Positions 34,468 to 42,438 of a DNA stretch of 64,000 nucleotides are shown here, one piece after another. The position numbers were made by a program, and so were the translations under genes. Numbering within the stretch: position 1 is the first letter of the stretch; each line of letters begins with the position of its first letter. The DNA is from Chryseobacterium formosense. Lineage in GTDB: Bacteria > Bacteroidota > Bacteroidia > Flavobacteriales > Weeksellaceae. Below the pieces are notes generated by a model. That model had not been told where the DNA came from and did not search any database. It saw nothing but the letters and a program-made list of their open reading frames with translations. The stretch is from contig NZ_FPAP01000003.1 in NCBI RefSeq assembly GCF_900116415.1, positions 372,001 through 436,000 on the forward strand, written 5' to 3'.

Positions 34468-35334
34468 CTATGAAACATAAGCTTCTTCCAAATCCTGAAT
34501 GACAATTTTCTGCATTTTCATCATCGCCATTATCACTTTTTGTGCTTTTTCCGGATCGGAGTCACTCATTAATTCGATCAATCTTTTGGGAACAATCTGC
34601 CAACTCATTCCAAATTTATCTTTTAACCAGCCACACATGCTTTCTCTTCCTCCATCAATAGTTAATGCATTCCAATAATTATCAGTTTGATCCTGACTAT
34701 CAGTCATCACAACTATTGAAATTCCTTCATTAAAATCGAATTGATGATCATAAGAATTATCCATACAGAAGAAACTGTAACCGTCAATTTCAAAATGGGC
34801 GTGCTGTACATTCTCAGGAATTTCGTGAGTTTCATTCCCAACTCCGTCTCCGTACTTCAGGACATTACCAATTTTTGAATTTGGAAAAATCTGAGTATAA
34901 AGCTTCATTGCTTCCATCGCTTTTCCGTTGTTCTGATGAATGAACATTAAGGTTGGTATAATTTTCTGTTCAACATCACCATTTTCTCCCAAATAAACTT
35001 GCCAAGTAACACCAAATTTATCCCGAACCCAACCGTATTTTTTGCTCCAGGGATATTCTCCAATTTCCATTAAAGCAATTCCTCCGTCTATCAATTGATC
35101 CCAATATTTCTGAACTTCAACTTCAGTTTCACAAATTATCATGAACGAGACTGAAGCATTTTTTGTAAAATGTGGTCCGCCGTTCAACAGCATCAGTTTC
35201 TGACCAAAAAGATCTATGTTCATTACCATCGGAGTATCTGCCGTAATTTTTCCATTGAAAACCTTGCAGTAAAACTCAGCAGATTCTGTGGCATCACCAT
35301 CGTACCAAAGACATGGGAAAATATTATTATTCAT
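34468..35334 (-). CDS. Two-domain VOC protein (PhnB-like)
   Basis: 288 residues that divide into two PhnB-type VOC halves. Residues 1-115 are 'FPCLWYDGDATESAEFYCKVFNGKI' to 'YGWVRDKFGVTWQVYLG', and about 130-265 are 'IPTLMFIHQNNGKAMEAMKLYTQIF' to 'CGWLKDKFGMSWQIVPKRL'. The repeated end motif '(D)KFGxxWQ' is shared. The fold is that of glyoxalase and bleomycin-resistance proteins; this branch (3-demethylubiquinone methyltransferase-like) has no confirmed activity. It lies immediately (6 bases) downstream of the HhH-like gene and is probably co-transcribed with it. Confidence 0.8.
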   Translation of the reverse strand: MNNNIFPCLWYDGDATESAEFYCKVFNGKITADTPMVMNIDLFGQKLMLLNGGPHFTKNASVSFMIICETEVEVQKYWDQLIDGGIALMEIGEYPWSKKYGWVRDKFGVTWQVYLGENGDVEQKIIPTLMFIHQNNGKAMEAMKLYTQIFPNSKIGNVLKYGDGVGNETHEIPENVQHAHFEIDGYSFFCMDNSYDHQFDFNEGISIVVMTDSQDQTDNYWNALTIDGGRESMCGWLKDKFGMSWQIVPKRLIELMSDSDPEKAQKVIMAMMKMQKIVIQDLEEAYVS

Positions 35335-35340
35335 ACTTAA

Positions 35341-35595
35341 TTAAGATTTTAAAGAAAAATTATTTTCTTTCATATAATTTTTAAGCTTCAGCATTGTATT
35401 TTTTCCGAAACCGTGAAATTTCATCAGCTCATTTTCAGAATAGTCTGAAAGCTTTCCGAGAGAATCTATCTTCTCTCTTGCCAGTGCTCTTCTTGCAGGC
35501 ATAGCTATAATTCCGTGTAAAAAATTGTTTTTCACAACATGATGCTCAGTGCAAATGGGTTTTAAACATTTTGCCATTATTACCAAATTGATCAT
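35341..35595 (-). CDS. Small helix-hairpin-helix protein similar to RNAP alpha C-terminal domain
   Basis: 84 residues; a second ATG seven codons in (35577) is possible. 'MPARRALAREKIDSLGKLSDYSENELMKFHGFGKNTMLKLKNYMKENNF' is the compact helical fold of the RNA polymerase alpha C-terminal domain, with the HhH 'HGFGKNTM' motif that contacts DNA or proteins. Such stand-alone proteins are common next to VOC/PhnB genes and are of unknown function. Two cysteines and two histidines near the start (about residues 10-20) might bind a metal. Confidence 0.65.
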   Translation of the reverse strand: MINLVIMAKCLKPICTEHHVVKNNFLHGIIAMPARRALAREKIDSLGKLSDYSENELMKFHGFGKNTMLKLKNYMKENNFSLKS

Positions 35596-35611
35596 GACTA
35601 AAGCTTTAGAT

Positions 35612-36025
35612 TTAATGATTTTCTACGTACTTATGAAAATTATTCAGAATCGCATACCATCCGTCTCGCTGCATTTCCACTGAATTTTGCTGTTCAGGAT
35701 CAAAAGTGATATTTACTTTTGTAGTATTTTCATCAATTTTCTGAAAATCAATATCAACATTTCGCCCGTCTTCCATATGATATTTTATTTTTTCATTGGA
35801 AATCACTTCGTCATAAGTTCCTTCAAAATCAAACCCGAAGCTTCCGTCTTTTGCTTCCATTCTGTTTTTGAATTTCCCACCGACACGAAGATCGTTTTCG
35901 GAACTTGGGCATTGCCATGTTTCATGGGCAAAATTCCATTTGGTGATGTGTTTCGGGTCGTTGTAATATTCCCAAACTTGCTGAACAGGTTTTAAAATCG
36001 TAATATCAATTTTAATTGGTTCCAT
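35612..36025 (-). CDS. SRPBCC-domain protein C
   Basis: 137 residues from ATG 36025; the frame extends upstream, but those 19 residues do not fit the family. 'MEPIKIDITILKPVQQVWEYYNDPKHITKWNFAHETWQCPSSEND' and 'DGWYAILNNFHKYVE' mark an AHSA1-type SRPBCC protein, a different branch from the pair at 32.5-33.5 kb. The residue pattern 'HITKWNFAHETWQCP' is typical of the activator-of-Hsp90-like proteins found beside VOC genes. The function is unproven. It lies 16 bases upstream of the HhH gene and 80 bases downstream of the VOC gene at 36106. Confidence 0.82.
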   Translation of the reverse strand: MEPIKIDITILKPVQQVWEYYNDPKHITKWNFAHETWQCPSSENDLRVGGKFKNRMEAKDGSFGFDFEGTYDEVISNEKIKYHMEDGRNVDIDFQKIDENTTKVNITFDPEQQNSVEMQRDGWYAILNNFHKYVENH

Positions 36026-36105
36026 ATCGTATAATTTTGTGGTTGAGGCAAAAAGGGCAACCCATAAAGCCACCCTTTTCATTATAATTTAGTTTAAAGA
36101 TAAGA

Positions 36106-36537
36106 CTATTTTGTGTATTCTTCGTTATAGTTTATCATCCAGTGAACACCATATTTATCCTGAAAACTTCCGAAATAATCTCCCCAAAACTGGTCTTCAA
36201 TCGGCATTTCAATATTTCCGCCTTCAGAAAGACCTTTAAACAATCTGTCTGCTTCATCTTTAGAATCCGGAAAAATGGAAACGTAATTGTTGTTTCCTAC
36301 TGTGAGGTTTTGTCCGAAACTCGGAACAATATCTGATGCCATCAGTAAATCTCCGCCAATCGGAAGTGCAATGTGCATCACTCTGTTTTTCTCTTCGTCG
36401 GATAGGTTTTCAGTTCCGGGAGCATTTCCCATTTTATGAATTTCACCCACAAATTCTCCACCAAAAACAGATTTGTAAAAGTTGAAAGCTTCTTCTGCTT
36501 TTCCGTCAAAATTTAAATAAGGATTTAATTTAGCCAT
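36106..36537 (-). CDS. Single-domain VOC protein (PhnB-like)
   Basis: 143 residues starting 'MAKLNPYLNFDGKAEEAFNFYKSVFGGEFVGEI' and ending 'FQDKYGVHWMINYN', the pattern of PhnB-like VOC proteins. The fold may bind a metal through His/Glu on the strands, but no activity is established for this branch. It is the first of a run of four minus-strand genes (VOC, SRPBCC, HhH, two-domain VOC) with gaps of 6-80 bases, which looks like an operon. Its upstream gap is filled with three different dispersed repeats. Confidence 0.82.
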   Translation of the reverse strand: MAKLNPYLNFDGKAEEAFNFYKSVFGGEFVGEIHKMGNAPGTENLSDEEKNRVMHIALPIGGDLLMASDIVPSFGQNLTVGNNNYVSIFPDSKDEADRLFKGLSEGGNIEMPIEDQFWGDYFGSFQDKYGVHWMINYNEEYTK

Positions 36538-36579
36538 GATTTTTATTTTTTTAATTAATATTTTTTTTGTTTGTTTTGT

Positions 36580-36612
36580 GTCATTGCGAGGAGCTCGCGA
36601 CGTGGCAATCTT
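36580..36612. repeat. Dispersed GAGCTCGCGACGTGGCAATCT element
   Basis: The string tcattgcgaggagctcgcga, followed by cgtggcaatct, contains the palindrome GCGAGGAGCTCGC. It is much more GC-rich than its surroundings. From memory, similar strings recur in Bacteroidota intergenic DNA; only one copy is in this window. Confidence 0.45.
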
Positions 36613-36621
36613 ATGCTACTT

Positions 36622-36703
36622 TTAACGCAAAGTCCGCAAAGATTTTTTTTAATGTTTGAAAATATTTTTCGTTCGCAAAGGCGTTTCACTCAGCAAAAGA
36701 CAA
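36622..36703. repeat. Dispersed AACGCAAAG element (copy 1)
   Basis: It reads AACGCAAAGtcCGCAAAGATTTTTTTT, then about 25 variable bases, then GTTCGCAAAGGCGTT and a CACTCAGCAAAAGAC-type end. The second copy at 43064-43145 has the same order and spacing. Confidence 0.6.
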
Positions 36704-36726
36704 CAATGTATATTGTTTATTCGGTT

Positions 36727-36764
36727 TGTCATTCAGAACGAAGCGCAGCGTAGTGAAGAATCTA
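36727..36764. repeat. Dispersed TGTCATTC...GAAGAATCTA element (copy 1)
   Basis: TGTCATTCAGAACGAAGCGC, then a short spacer and GAAGAATCTA. Relatives lie at 39968-40047 and 52603-52628. Confidence 0.6.
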
Positions 36765-36793
36765 TTTAATAAATATATTTAAATTTTGTCTTA

Positions 36794-37570
36794 CTAATTA
36801 TTCAAGAACTTTTCAACCTCACTAACCGTAAAATCGATCAGTTTTTCATCGGCATTTCCGTCAAAGTCAGCCATCATGTAAGAACCGTGGGTTGCAGGAA
36901 GAATCATCAGTTGAGAATCTTTCACCAAACGCCACATTTCGACAATGTGTTCCGGTTTCATCACATCTTTATCACCTGAAATGAACAAGATTGGAGAATT
37001 TATACCTTTTAAAATATCTTCATTCCAATCTTTGAAAGTCTGCATTCTTTTGCTGTCTTTGTCGAACATATTTTCCAGTGCTTCAACGCCCGGATTTAGG
37101 TTTAGAAAATTAATTTTCAACGGTTCGGGCATTGAATCCAAAGTTGCTTCCATCATGCCTTCGAAAAAACCATCTATCATACCACTTCTTTTAAAAAATG
37201 CAGAGGCGACAACAAGTTTTTCAACCATTTCAGGATAAAGATGAGCAATCTGCATGACTGTATTTCCGCCATTACTGAAACCCCAGAATGAAGCTTTTTC
37301 AATATTGATTTCCTTTAAAAGAGCAGCAACATCATTTGCATCCTGTTCAAAAGTTTCGGGAATATCACGATGTTCTGACATTCCGTGATTTTGCAGATCT
37401 ATCCCAATTAATTGAAATTTATTTTCCAACCTTGAAATAACCTCTTTAAAATCAAACAAAATCGAACTTCCGCCTCCATGAATTAAAACCAAAGGTTTTC
37501 CCGAACCATAGATCTCGTAGTACATCCTGATTCCGTTGACCTGTTTATGACCTTTTTCAACCGGAGCCAT
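36794..37570 (-). CDS. Alpha/beta hydrolase
   Basis: 258 residues with the complete alpha/beta-hydrolase layout: oxyanion loop 'LVLIHGGGSSIL', nucleophile elbow 'FWGFSNGGN' (Ser about 97), Asp in 'LFISGDKDVMKPEHI' and His in 'LPATHGSYM'. It should be a cytosolic esterase-like enzyme; the substrate is unknown. It begins one base after the stop of the DinB gene (37572), so the two are co-transcribed and translationally close. The first seven residues 'MAPVEKG' resemble proteins in which the hydrolase follows a DinB partner. Confidence 0.85.
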   Translation of the reverse strand: MAPVEKGHKQVNGIRMYYEIYGSGKPLVLIHGGGSSILFDFKEVISRLENKFQLIGIDLQNHGMSEHRDIPETFEQDANDVAALLKEINIEKASFWGFSNGGNTVMQIAHLYPEMVEKLVVASAFFKRSGMIDGFFEGMMEATLDSMPEPLKINFLNLNPGVEALENMFDKDSKRMQTFKDWNEDILKGINSPILFISGDKDVMKPEHIVEMWRLVKDSQLMILPATHGSYMMADFDGNADEKLIDFTVSEVEKFLNN

Positions 37571-37571
37571 A

Positions 37572-38096
37572 TTAATATTTTAAATCTTTATCGAAGTCAT
37601 ATTTCATGCCTTCATAGTTAAGAATTCTGCGCATTAATCCGATCTGTCCGCACAGATAATCTTCACGGCCGATGCACATTCCGACGAAATTCAAAACTGT
37701 TTCAGGAAAGAAATCGATGTTCATTCCCATCGGAAAAGCTTTGTCCAATTCTTCATCGCTTACTTCCAGTAATTTCTGATAAACTAACGGCGAAATTTGA
37801 TGAAAGCTCTCTTTCAACTGTTGTAAAGAGGGATAATTTAAATTTTCATCCAGTGCTTTTCCCTGAAAGAAAAAATCTTTGAATTCAAATTCTTCATTTA
37901 GTCCTAACACATTTCCCATTGCGTAACGCATGTCAAGGAAATTCCCGACCATCCAAGTGATATGATTGGTTCGTCCTTCAATTCTTTTCAAGGCATCTTC
38001 TTCTGAAATTCCGTCAAGAACCATCAGAAAGCTCTGACTGTGACCTCGAAATGCAGGAATGATGATGTCTAGTTTTTTTGATTTTGGTGTATCCAT
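37572..38096 (-). CDS. DinB-family putative metal-dependent protein
   Basis: 174 residues from ATG 38096; the upstream ATG at 38147 adds 17 basic residues with no support. 'MDTPKSKKLDIIIPAFRGHSQSFLMVLDGISEEDALKRI', then 'NHITWMVGNFLDMRY' and 'FPETVLNFVGMCIGREDYLCGQIGLMRRI', match the four-helix DinB fold. The usual metal-binding triad of His is only partly visible (NHITWMVGN holds one His). The gene is fused in expression with the alpha/beta hydrolase downstream. DinB proteins include thiol-dependent enzymes in some bacteria; here the role is unknown. Confidence 0.72.
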   Translation of the reverse strand: MDTPKSKKLDIIIPAFRGHSQSFLMVLDGISEEDALKRIEGRTNHITWMVGNFLDMRYAMGNVLGLNEEFEFKDFFFQGKALDENLNYPSLQQLKESFHQISPLVYQKLLEVSDEELDKAFPMGMNIDFFPETVLNFVGMCIGREDYLCGQIGLMRRILNYEGMKYDFDKDLKY

Positions 38097-38120
38097 TTGT
38101 TTGTTTTTTCGATTTTTATT

Positions 38121-38240
38121 TTTTCCACAGATTTCACGGATTTTCACAGATGATTGTGACTGTTTAATTTTTCTCGCAGATTTTGCTGATTACGCAGATG
38201 TTTAGGTTTACTTGCAAAAAACACTTGTGAAATTTGTGGA
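38121..38240. repeat. Dispersed CACAGATT repeat (copy 2, tandem)
   Basis: TTTTCCACAGATTTCACGG, then ATTTTCACAGATGATTGTGA, followed by a related unit TCTCGCAGATTTTGCTG, then ATTACGCAGATG. The core matches 22541-22612. It fills the gap between the DinB gene and the VOC pair. Confidence 0.5.
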
Positions 38241-38266
38241 GAATATTGGTAATATTAGTGTTTAAA

Positions 38267-38674
38267 TTATTCTGTTGGTATTTGAGAAGGATCTGCAAAG
38301 ATCACATTCCAGCCGTGTCCGTTGATATCCCAAAAAGAATTTTGATACATCCAACCGTGATCCTGTGGTTCTTCATGCTGATAAGCTCCGTTGGCGACCG
38401 CTGCATTTACAATCTGATCAACTTCTTCACGGCTTTCTAAACCGATGGCCACCAAAACCTGTGTAGTATCACCTTTCGGAACCGGTCTTTCTGAAAATGT
38501 CTGAAAATAGTCTTCCTGTAAAAACATGATCTGAATATTGTCGTTCATCATCACACAAACTGCTTTTTCATCAGTAATCTGTTCGTTGATAGAGAATCCT
38601 ACTTTTGTCCAGAATTCCTTAGTTTTCTGAACATCTTTTACCGGAAGATTGACATAAATCTGATTGATTTTCAT
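38267..38674 (-). CDS. VOC-family protein, tandem copy A
   Basis: 135 residues: 'MKINQIYVNLPVKDVQKTKEFWTKVGF', then 'DHGWMYQNSFWDINGHGWNVIFADPSQIPTE'. This is a glyoxalase-like fold with the conserved His-Trp and 'DPSQ' end. It is a tandem paralogue of 38702-39112 (same start and end patterns, more than half of the residues identical by eye). Such proteins are annotated as glyoxalase/bleomycin-resistance-like without proven substrate. The gap between the copies is only 27 bases, so they form one unit. Confidence 0.85.
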   Translation of the reverse strand: MKINQIYVNLPVKDVQKTKEFWTKVGFSINEQITDEKAVCVMMNDNIQIMFLQEDYFQTFSERPVPKGDTTQVLVAIGLESREEVDQIVNAAVANGAYQHEEPQDHGWMYQNSFWDINGHGWNVIFADPSQIPTE

Positions 38675-38701
38675 TTTTGTAATTTTTAAACTTAGAAATA
38701 A

Positions 38702-39112
38702 TTATTCCGCAGGAAACTGAGAAGGATCAGCAAACATTACTTCCCACTGATGGCCATTCAAATCAGAAAAAGCGCTTTGATACATCCAGCCATGATCTTG
38801 TGGTTCACTGTAGGTAGAGCCCCCGTTTTCAACAGCCGTTTTTACCATACCATCTACTTCCTCACGACTGTTTACACCAATCGCAAGAAGCGTCTGAGTT
38901 GTTTCACCTTTTGCAACAGATCTGTTTGTAAAGGTTTTGAAATATTCTTCCTTTAGAAACATCGTGTAAATATGATTTTCTTTCATGATTACACAAATAG
39001 CATTATCGTCTGAAAACTGTTCGTTTACCGAAAATCCTAATTTCGTCCAGAATTCTCTTGTTTTCTGAACATCCTGTACAGGAAGATTGACATAAATCTG
39101 ATTGATTTCCAT
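38702..39112 (-). CDS. VOC-family protein, tandem copy B
   Basis: 136 residues: 'MEINQIYVNLPVQDVQKTREFWTKLGF', then 'DHGWMYQSAFSDLNGHQWEVMFADPSQFPAE'. It is a tandem paralogue of copy A and transcribed first. Both are preceded by the divergent-looking upstream region of the Crp/Fnr gene, which ends 78 bases away on the same strand. The retained pair suggests a dosage or substrate-split role, which is inference. Confidence 0.85.
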   Translation of the reverse strand: MEINQIYVNLPVQDVQKTREFWTKLGFSVNEQFSDDNAICVIMKENHIYTMFLKEEYFKTFTNRSVAKGETTQTLLAIGVNSREEVDGMVKTAVENGGSTYSEPQDHGWMYQSAFSDLNGHQWEVMFADPSQFPAE

Positions 39113-39190
39113 TTTGTAATTTTTTTAGTGTTAAACTTTAATTCAAAATTACCAAGTCACAATGAAAATCAACTTGCCATAAGACAAGAT

Positions 39191-39781
39191 TTAAATTTTC
39201 TTTGGATGTGAAACCAATTCTTTACGGATTCGGCTCAAGGAAGTGTCTGTCACACCAAGATAGGAAGCAATTTGTTTTAAGGGAGCAAATTGTATAACAT
39301 GAGGTTTTTGCTTTAAAAGATTGAGATAACGCTTTGTTGCAGATAGCGTAAACATTTCTACTGAACGTTGTTTGTAGACGAAAAGCTGTTGCGACATCCA
39401 TGCTCTTCCCCACTCCCTGAGATTCGGGATTTTATGAAATAATTCCTGAAAAGTTTCAAAATCGAATTTCCAACATTCGCAATCGGTAATACAGACAATG
39501 TTTTCCTGAGTCGGAATTCTCTGAAAAATTGAAGAAACTTCAATGATAATTTCGTTATCAACGAAAAAATTAGTTGTTACTTCATTTCCGTTAAAATCAT
39601 TGACAAAAGAACGAGCCAAACCTTTCTCCAGAATATAATATTCATTCGCCGTTTTTCCTTCTTCAAGAATAAAATCTCCTTTTTGAAAAATTACTTTTTC
39701 ATGAGCATTAAATATCTCTTCAAGCTCTTCATCCAGAAAAAAAGGGAAATCATAGCAGATTTCTAAGGCTTTGCTGATCAT
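39191..39781 (-). CDS. Crp/Fnr family transcriptional regulator
   Basis: 196 residues from ATG 39781; a TTG at 39850 extends the frame by 23 residues, but the family starts near the ATG. The cyclic-nucleotide-binding-like barrel (about 20-115: 'HEKVIFQKGDFILEEGKTANEYYILEKGLARSF') is followed by a C-terminal helix-turn-helix (about 165-190: 'PLKQIASYLGVTDTSLSRIRKEL'). The Arg of the cAMP phosphate-binding cassette is absent, so cAMP need not be the ligand. Many Bacteroidota contain such regulators of stress or nitrosative responses. The gene lies upstream of the VOC pair, so those are possible targets. Confidence 0.85.
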   Translation of the reverse strand: MISKALEICYDFPFFLDEELEEIFNAHEKVIFQKGDFILEEGKTANEYYILEKGLARSFVNDFNGNEVTTNFFVDNEIIIEVSSIFQRIPTQENIVCITDCECWKFDFETFQELFHKIPNLREWGRAWMSQQLFVYKQRSVEMFTLSATKRYLNLLKQKPHVIQFAPLKQIASYLGVTDTSLSRIRKELVSHPKKI

Positions 39782-39967
39782 CAAGTAAATGTTTTTTAAG
39801 GCTTTAAAAATAGAATTTTTATTGGAATTGATGAAAGAACTGTTAAACAAAATGCTTATTTGTCTCAGTTAATTTTTGTGTAATCCTTTACACATTAGTA
39901 TTAGAGGTTGTTTGTATTGGTTATAAATTATTAAACATTGTTAATTATTTATTAAAGCTATCTGTTT

Positions 39968-40047
39968 TGTCATTCTGAAAGCAGCAAAGCAGATTGAAGA
40001 ATCTAATTAAAATACGAAGTCTAGATTCTTCCTTCGTCAGAATGACA
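39968..40047. repeat. 80-base palindromic TGTCATTC element (copy 2)
   Basis: The left arm TGTCATTCTGAAAGCAGC...GAAGAATCTA (39968-40005) is mirrored by the right arm TAGATTCTTCCTTCGTCAG + AATGACA (40022-40047). The left half resembles the direct element at 36727 and the reverse of the right half resembles 52603. It fills the gap between the Crp/Fnr and DUF763 genes. Confidence 0.7.
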
Positions 40048-40096
40048 AACTTTATGGATAAATTTTATGTAAGAATAAATTTGCTTGATTACAAAA

Positions 40097-41308
40097 TCAA
40101 AACAAAGAAAGTTGAATTGGTTTTGGTGAAGCTGGTTTTTCTGCGTCTCCGAAAACAGTTTTTCCACCGAAGCGCCAAGAGTTTTGACGTTCTTCTTCAA
40201 TCACATCATTAATGTCGAAATTAGGGGTGAAATTTTTCTCAGCTTCAGAAATTATGGTGTGAAGCTTATTAATAGACTGTAATTTGTCTGAATTTCCCAG
40301 TTTTGATTTTTCAATTCCTTTCTGTAAAATGGAAATCGTTTCATCATATACATTAATCGGGACAGGAAACGGATGACCGTCTTTTCCACCATGAGCAAAC
40401 GAAAATCTCGCAGGATCTCGAAATCTTGAAGGGGCACCGTGAATCACTTCGCTTACCAAAGCTAAACTTTGTAAAGTTCTTGGTCCGACTCCTTTCAGTA
40501 ATAATAATTCTTCGAAATTTTCAGGCTGGTTTTCTCGCGTCATATACAACAATGTTCCCAGTTTTTTTAAATCAACGTCGGAAGCACGGACATCATGATG
40601 ATTAGGCAAAATTAAATTCGCAAAATCCTGCATTATTTTTTCTGAATTGGTGTGGGAAATCTCTAAAATCCCTTTTCGATTTTCCTGAGCTTCATGTGCT
40701 GTTAAATTCAGGATATTTCCACGGTTGGTTCCTTGGATTCCTTTATGTGGTGCATCGACAAAAGATTCCAGATTTTCGGAATGCCAATGATAACGCCGTG
40801 CCGTTCCGTCAGAATCGTTCATTCCCTGCTGCACCACCGACCAACTTCCTTCATCAGACAAAATAAAATTATGCAAATACAGTTGATAACCATCCTGAAT
40901 CGCCGTATTATCAACCTTTGCAGACAATTTGCTTGCCCGAACCAAATCATTTCCGTTGAGTCCGGTCTTATCGGCAATGATTAATAATTCATTTGGAGTT
41001 TCTTTTGAAAACCTTCCTTTTCCACCACAGATATACAATCCAAGCTCTTTAGAATTGGGATTAACACTGCGTTTTAAAGCACCCATCACGGAAGTTGTGA
41101 TCCCTGAAGAATGCCAATCCATTCCCATCACCGCTCCAAAACTCTGAAACCAAAATGGGTCTGCCAATCTTTTCAACACTTCATTTTTTCCATAATCTGC
41201 TAAAATTACTTCAACAATGGAAAGTCCCAGAATAGACATCCTTTCATACAGCCAAGGCGGTACTTTGCCGTAGTGAAGAGGTAATGTTGCGGTTCCGGAT
41301 CGTTTCAT
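40097..41308 (-). CDS. DUF763 protein with helix-hairpin-helix motif
   Basis: 403 residues. It begins 'MKRSGTATLPLHYGKVPPWLYERMSILG', then 'ADPFWFQSFGAVMGMDWHSSGITTSVMGALK', which is the signature block of DUF763. A helix-hairpin-helix (about 266-286: 'LLLLKGVGPRTLQSLALVSEV') suggests contact with nucleic acid. The family is best known from archaea and thermophiles, with no proven function. The tail ('EKPASPKPIQLSLF') has the form Q-x-S-L-F, similar to a sliding-clamp-binding motif (QLSLF), so binding to DnaN is conceivable, though this is only pattern-level evidence. Confidence 0.85.
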   Translation of the reverse strand: MKRSGTATLPLHYGKVPPWLYERMSILGLSIVEVILADYGKNEVLKRLADPFWFQSFGAVMGMDWHSSGITTSVMGALKRSVNPNSKELGLYICGGKGRFSKETPNELLIIADKTGLNGNDLVRASKLSAKVDNTAIQDGYQLYLHNFILSDEGSWSVVQQGMNDSDGTARRYHWHSENLESFVDAPHKGIQGTNRGNILNLTAHEAQENRKGILEISHTNSEKIMQDFANLILPNHHDVRASDVDLKKLGTLLYMTRENQPENFEELLLLKGVGPRTLQSLALVSEVIHGAPSRFRDPARFSFAHGGKDGHPFPVPINVYDETISILQKGIEKSKLGNSDKLQSINKLHTIISEAEKNFTPNFDINDVIEEERQNSWRFGGKTVFGDAEKPASPKPIQLSLF

Positions 41309-41351
41309 TGCTTAATTGGTTGTTGGTTGTTGGTTGTTGGTTGTACAAAAT

Positions 41352-41384
41352 TAAAGCCTTACGAATTAAAATCATAAGGCTTTA
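41352..41384 (-). terminator. Hairpin between DUF763 and YitT genes
   Basis: AAAGCCTTA (41353-41361) pairs with TAAGGCTTT (41375-41383) around a 13-base loop. The T-run on the minus strand is short, so termination of the upstream YitT transcript is likely but not assured. A TTGGTTG tandem run follows toward 41309. Confidence 0.45.
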
Positions 41385-41552
41385 AGCATATTTTTATTTT
41401 TTAAACGCAAAAGATTCAAAAGAAACAATTGAAAGAAATAGTAATTCAAAGTTTACAAAATATAAAAGTTATCTCTTTTTACAAACTTTTGAACAGCTTT
41501 AAAAGCAATAAATTCTTTTGCTCCTTTTGCGGTAAAATTATCTCATTATAAT

Positions 41553-42431
41553 TTAATGTTTTACAATTTCCTTCACAATTCCACCTTGAGGTTCTCTTAC
41601 CGTTTGGGTAAAAATGAAAGCTTTAGGATCGATCGAACGCACAATATTCTGTAGTTTTCTTACTTCCAATCTTGTAACGATCGTGAAAATAATATCTGCA
41701 TCCTGGCTTTGCTCAAAAGATTCTTTCATAAAACCTCTTTCTCCTCTGTAAACCGTAATTCCTTTATTCATCGTTAAAACCAATGCTTTTTTTATTTCTT
41801 CACTGTTTCCTGAAATGATCGTAACTCCGGTATATGCTTCAATTCCTTCAATCACATATTTGGTTATCTGACTTGCTACAAGGTACGTCATAATCGCATA
41901 TAAAGCGGTTTCAAATTTAAGAAAAACAGTTGCGATGATAAAGATAATCACATTCATTCCCAAAATAATTTCAGTAATACTGAAACTGCTCTTTTTGAAT
42001 GTTAATAATGCTAAAACTTCCATTCCGTCGAAAGTTCCACCACCACGCATGGAAAGTCCGATTCCTATTCCCATGAAAAATCCGCCAAATACAGCAACCA
42101 ATAGTTTGTCGTGTGTCACTTCCGGAAAAGGAACGAAAAAAATGGTTACAATGATTAATAAAATCGTCAAAAAACTTCTGATGGCAAAATGTTTCCCGAT
42201 CTGAAAATATGCTAAAACGATGAAAGGAATGTTTAAAACTAATAAAATAACACCAAGATTCCAGTGGTAAACTTCGTGAAGTAAAAGTGAAATTCCCGTC
42301 ACACCACCATCTAAAAAGTGGTTGGGAACAAGAAAAGATTTTAAAGCAAAACTTGCCGAAATTACCCCCATAACAAGATAAATAACATCTGAAATGGTAA
42401 ATAGCGGGCCATGTTTAGTTGCTGAGCTCAT
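41553..42431 (-). CDS. YitT family membrane protein (DUF2179 tail)
   Basis: 292 residues with five to six membrane helices in the first 200 ('IYLVMGVISASFALKSF', 'FLDGGVTGISLLLH', 'FFMGIGIGLSMRGGGTFDGMEVLALL'), then a cytoplasmic DUF2179 domain (about 205-285: 'VTIISGNSEEIKKALVLTMNKGITVYRGERGF' and 'VRSIDPKAFIFTQTVREPQGG'). This is the YitT/YvjA layout, of unknown transport role. The HD-domain gene ends seven bases upstream, so the two form an operon. Confidence 0.88.
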   Translation of the reverse strand: MSSATKHGPLFTISDVIYLVMGVISASFALKSFLVPNHFLDGGVTGISLLLHEVYHWNLGVILLVLNIPFIVLAYFQIGKHFAIRSFLTILLIIVTIFFVPFPEVTHDKLLVAVFGGFFMGIGIGLSMRGGGTFDGMEVLALLTFKKSSFSITEIILGMNVIIFIIATVFLKFETALYAIMTYLVASQITKYVIEGIEAYTGVTIISGNSEEIKKALVLTMNKGITVYRGERGFMKESFEQSQDADIIFTIVTRLEVRKLQNIVRSIDPKAFIFTQTVREPQGGIVKEIVKH

Positions 42432-42438
42432 AAAATGA

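Noticed and set aside
39782..39850. N-terminal extension of the Crp/Fnr protein from TTG 39850
   Set aside because: The extra 23 residues are not part of the nucleotide-binding-like barrel, and an ATG lies at the expected family start.
41309..41345. TTGGTTG tandem run as a possible CRISPR-like or satellite repeat
   Set aside because: There are only about four imperfect units of 7 bases with no spacers, so it is a simple short tandem repeat.
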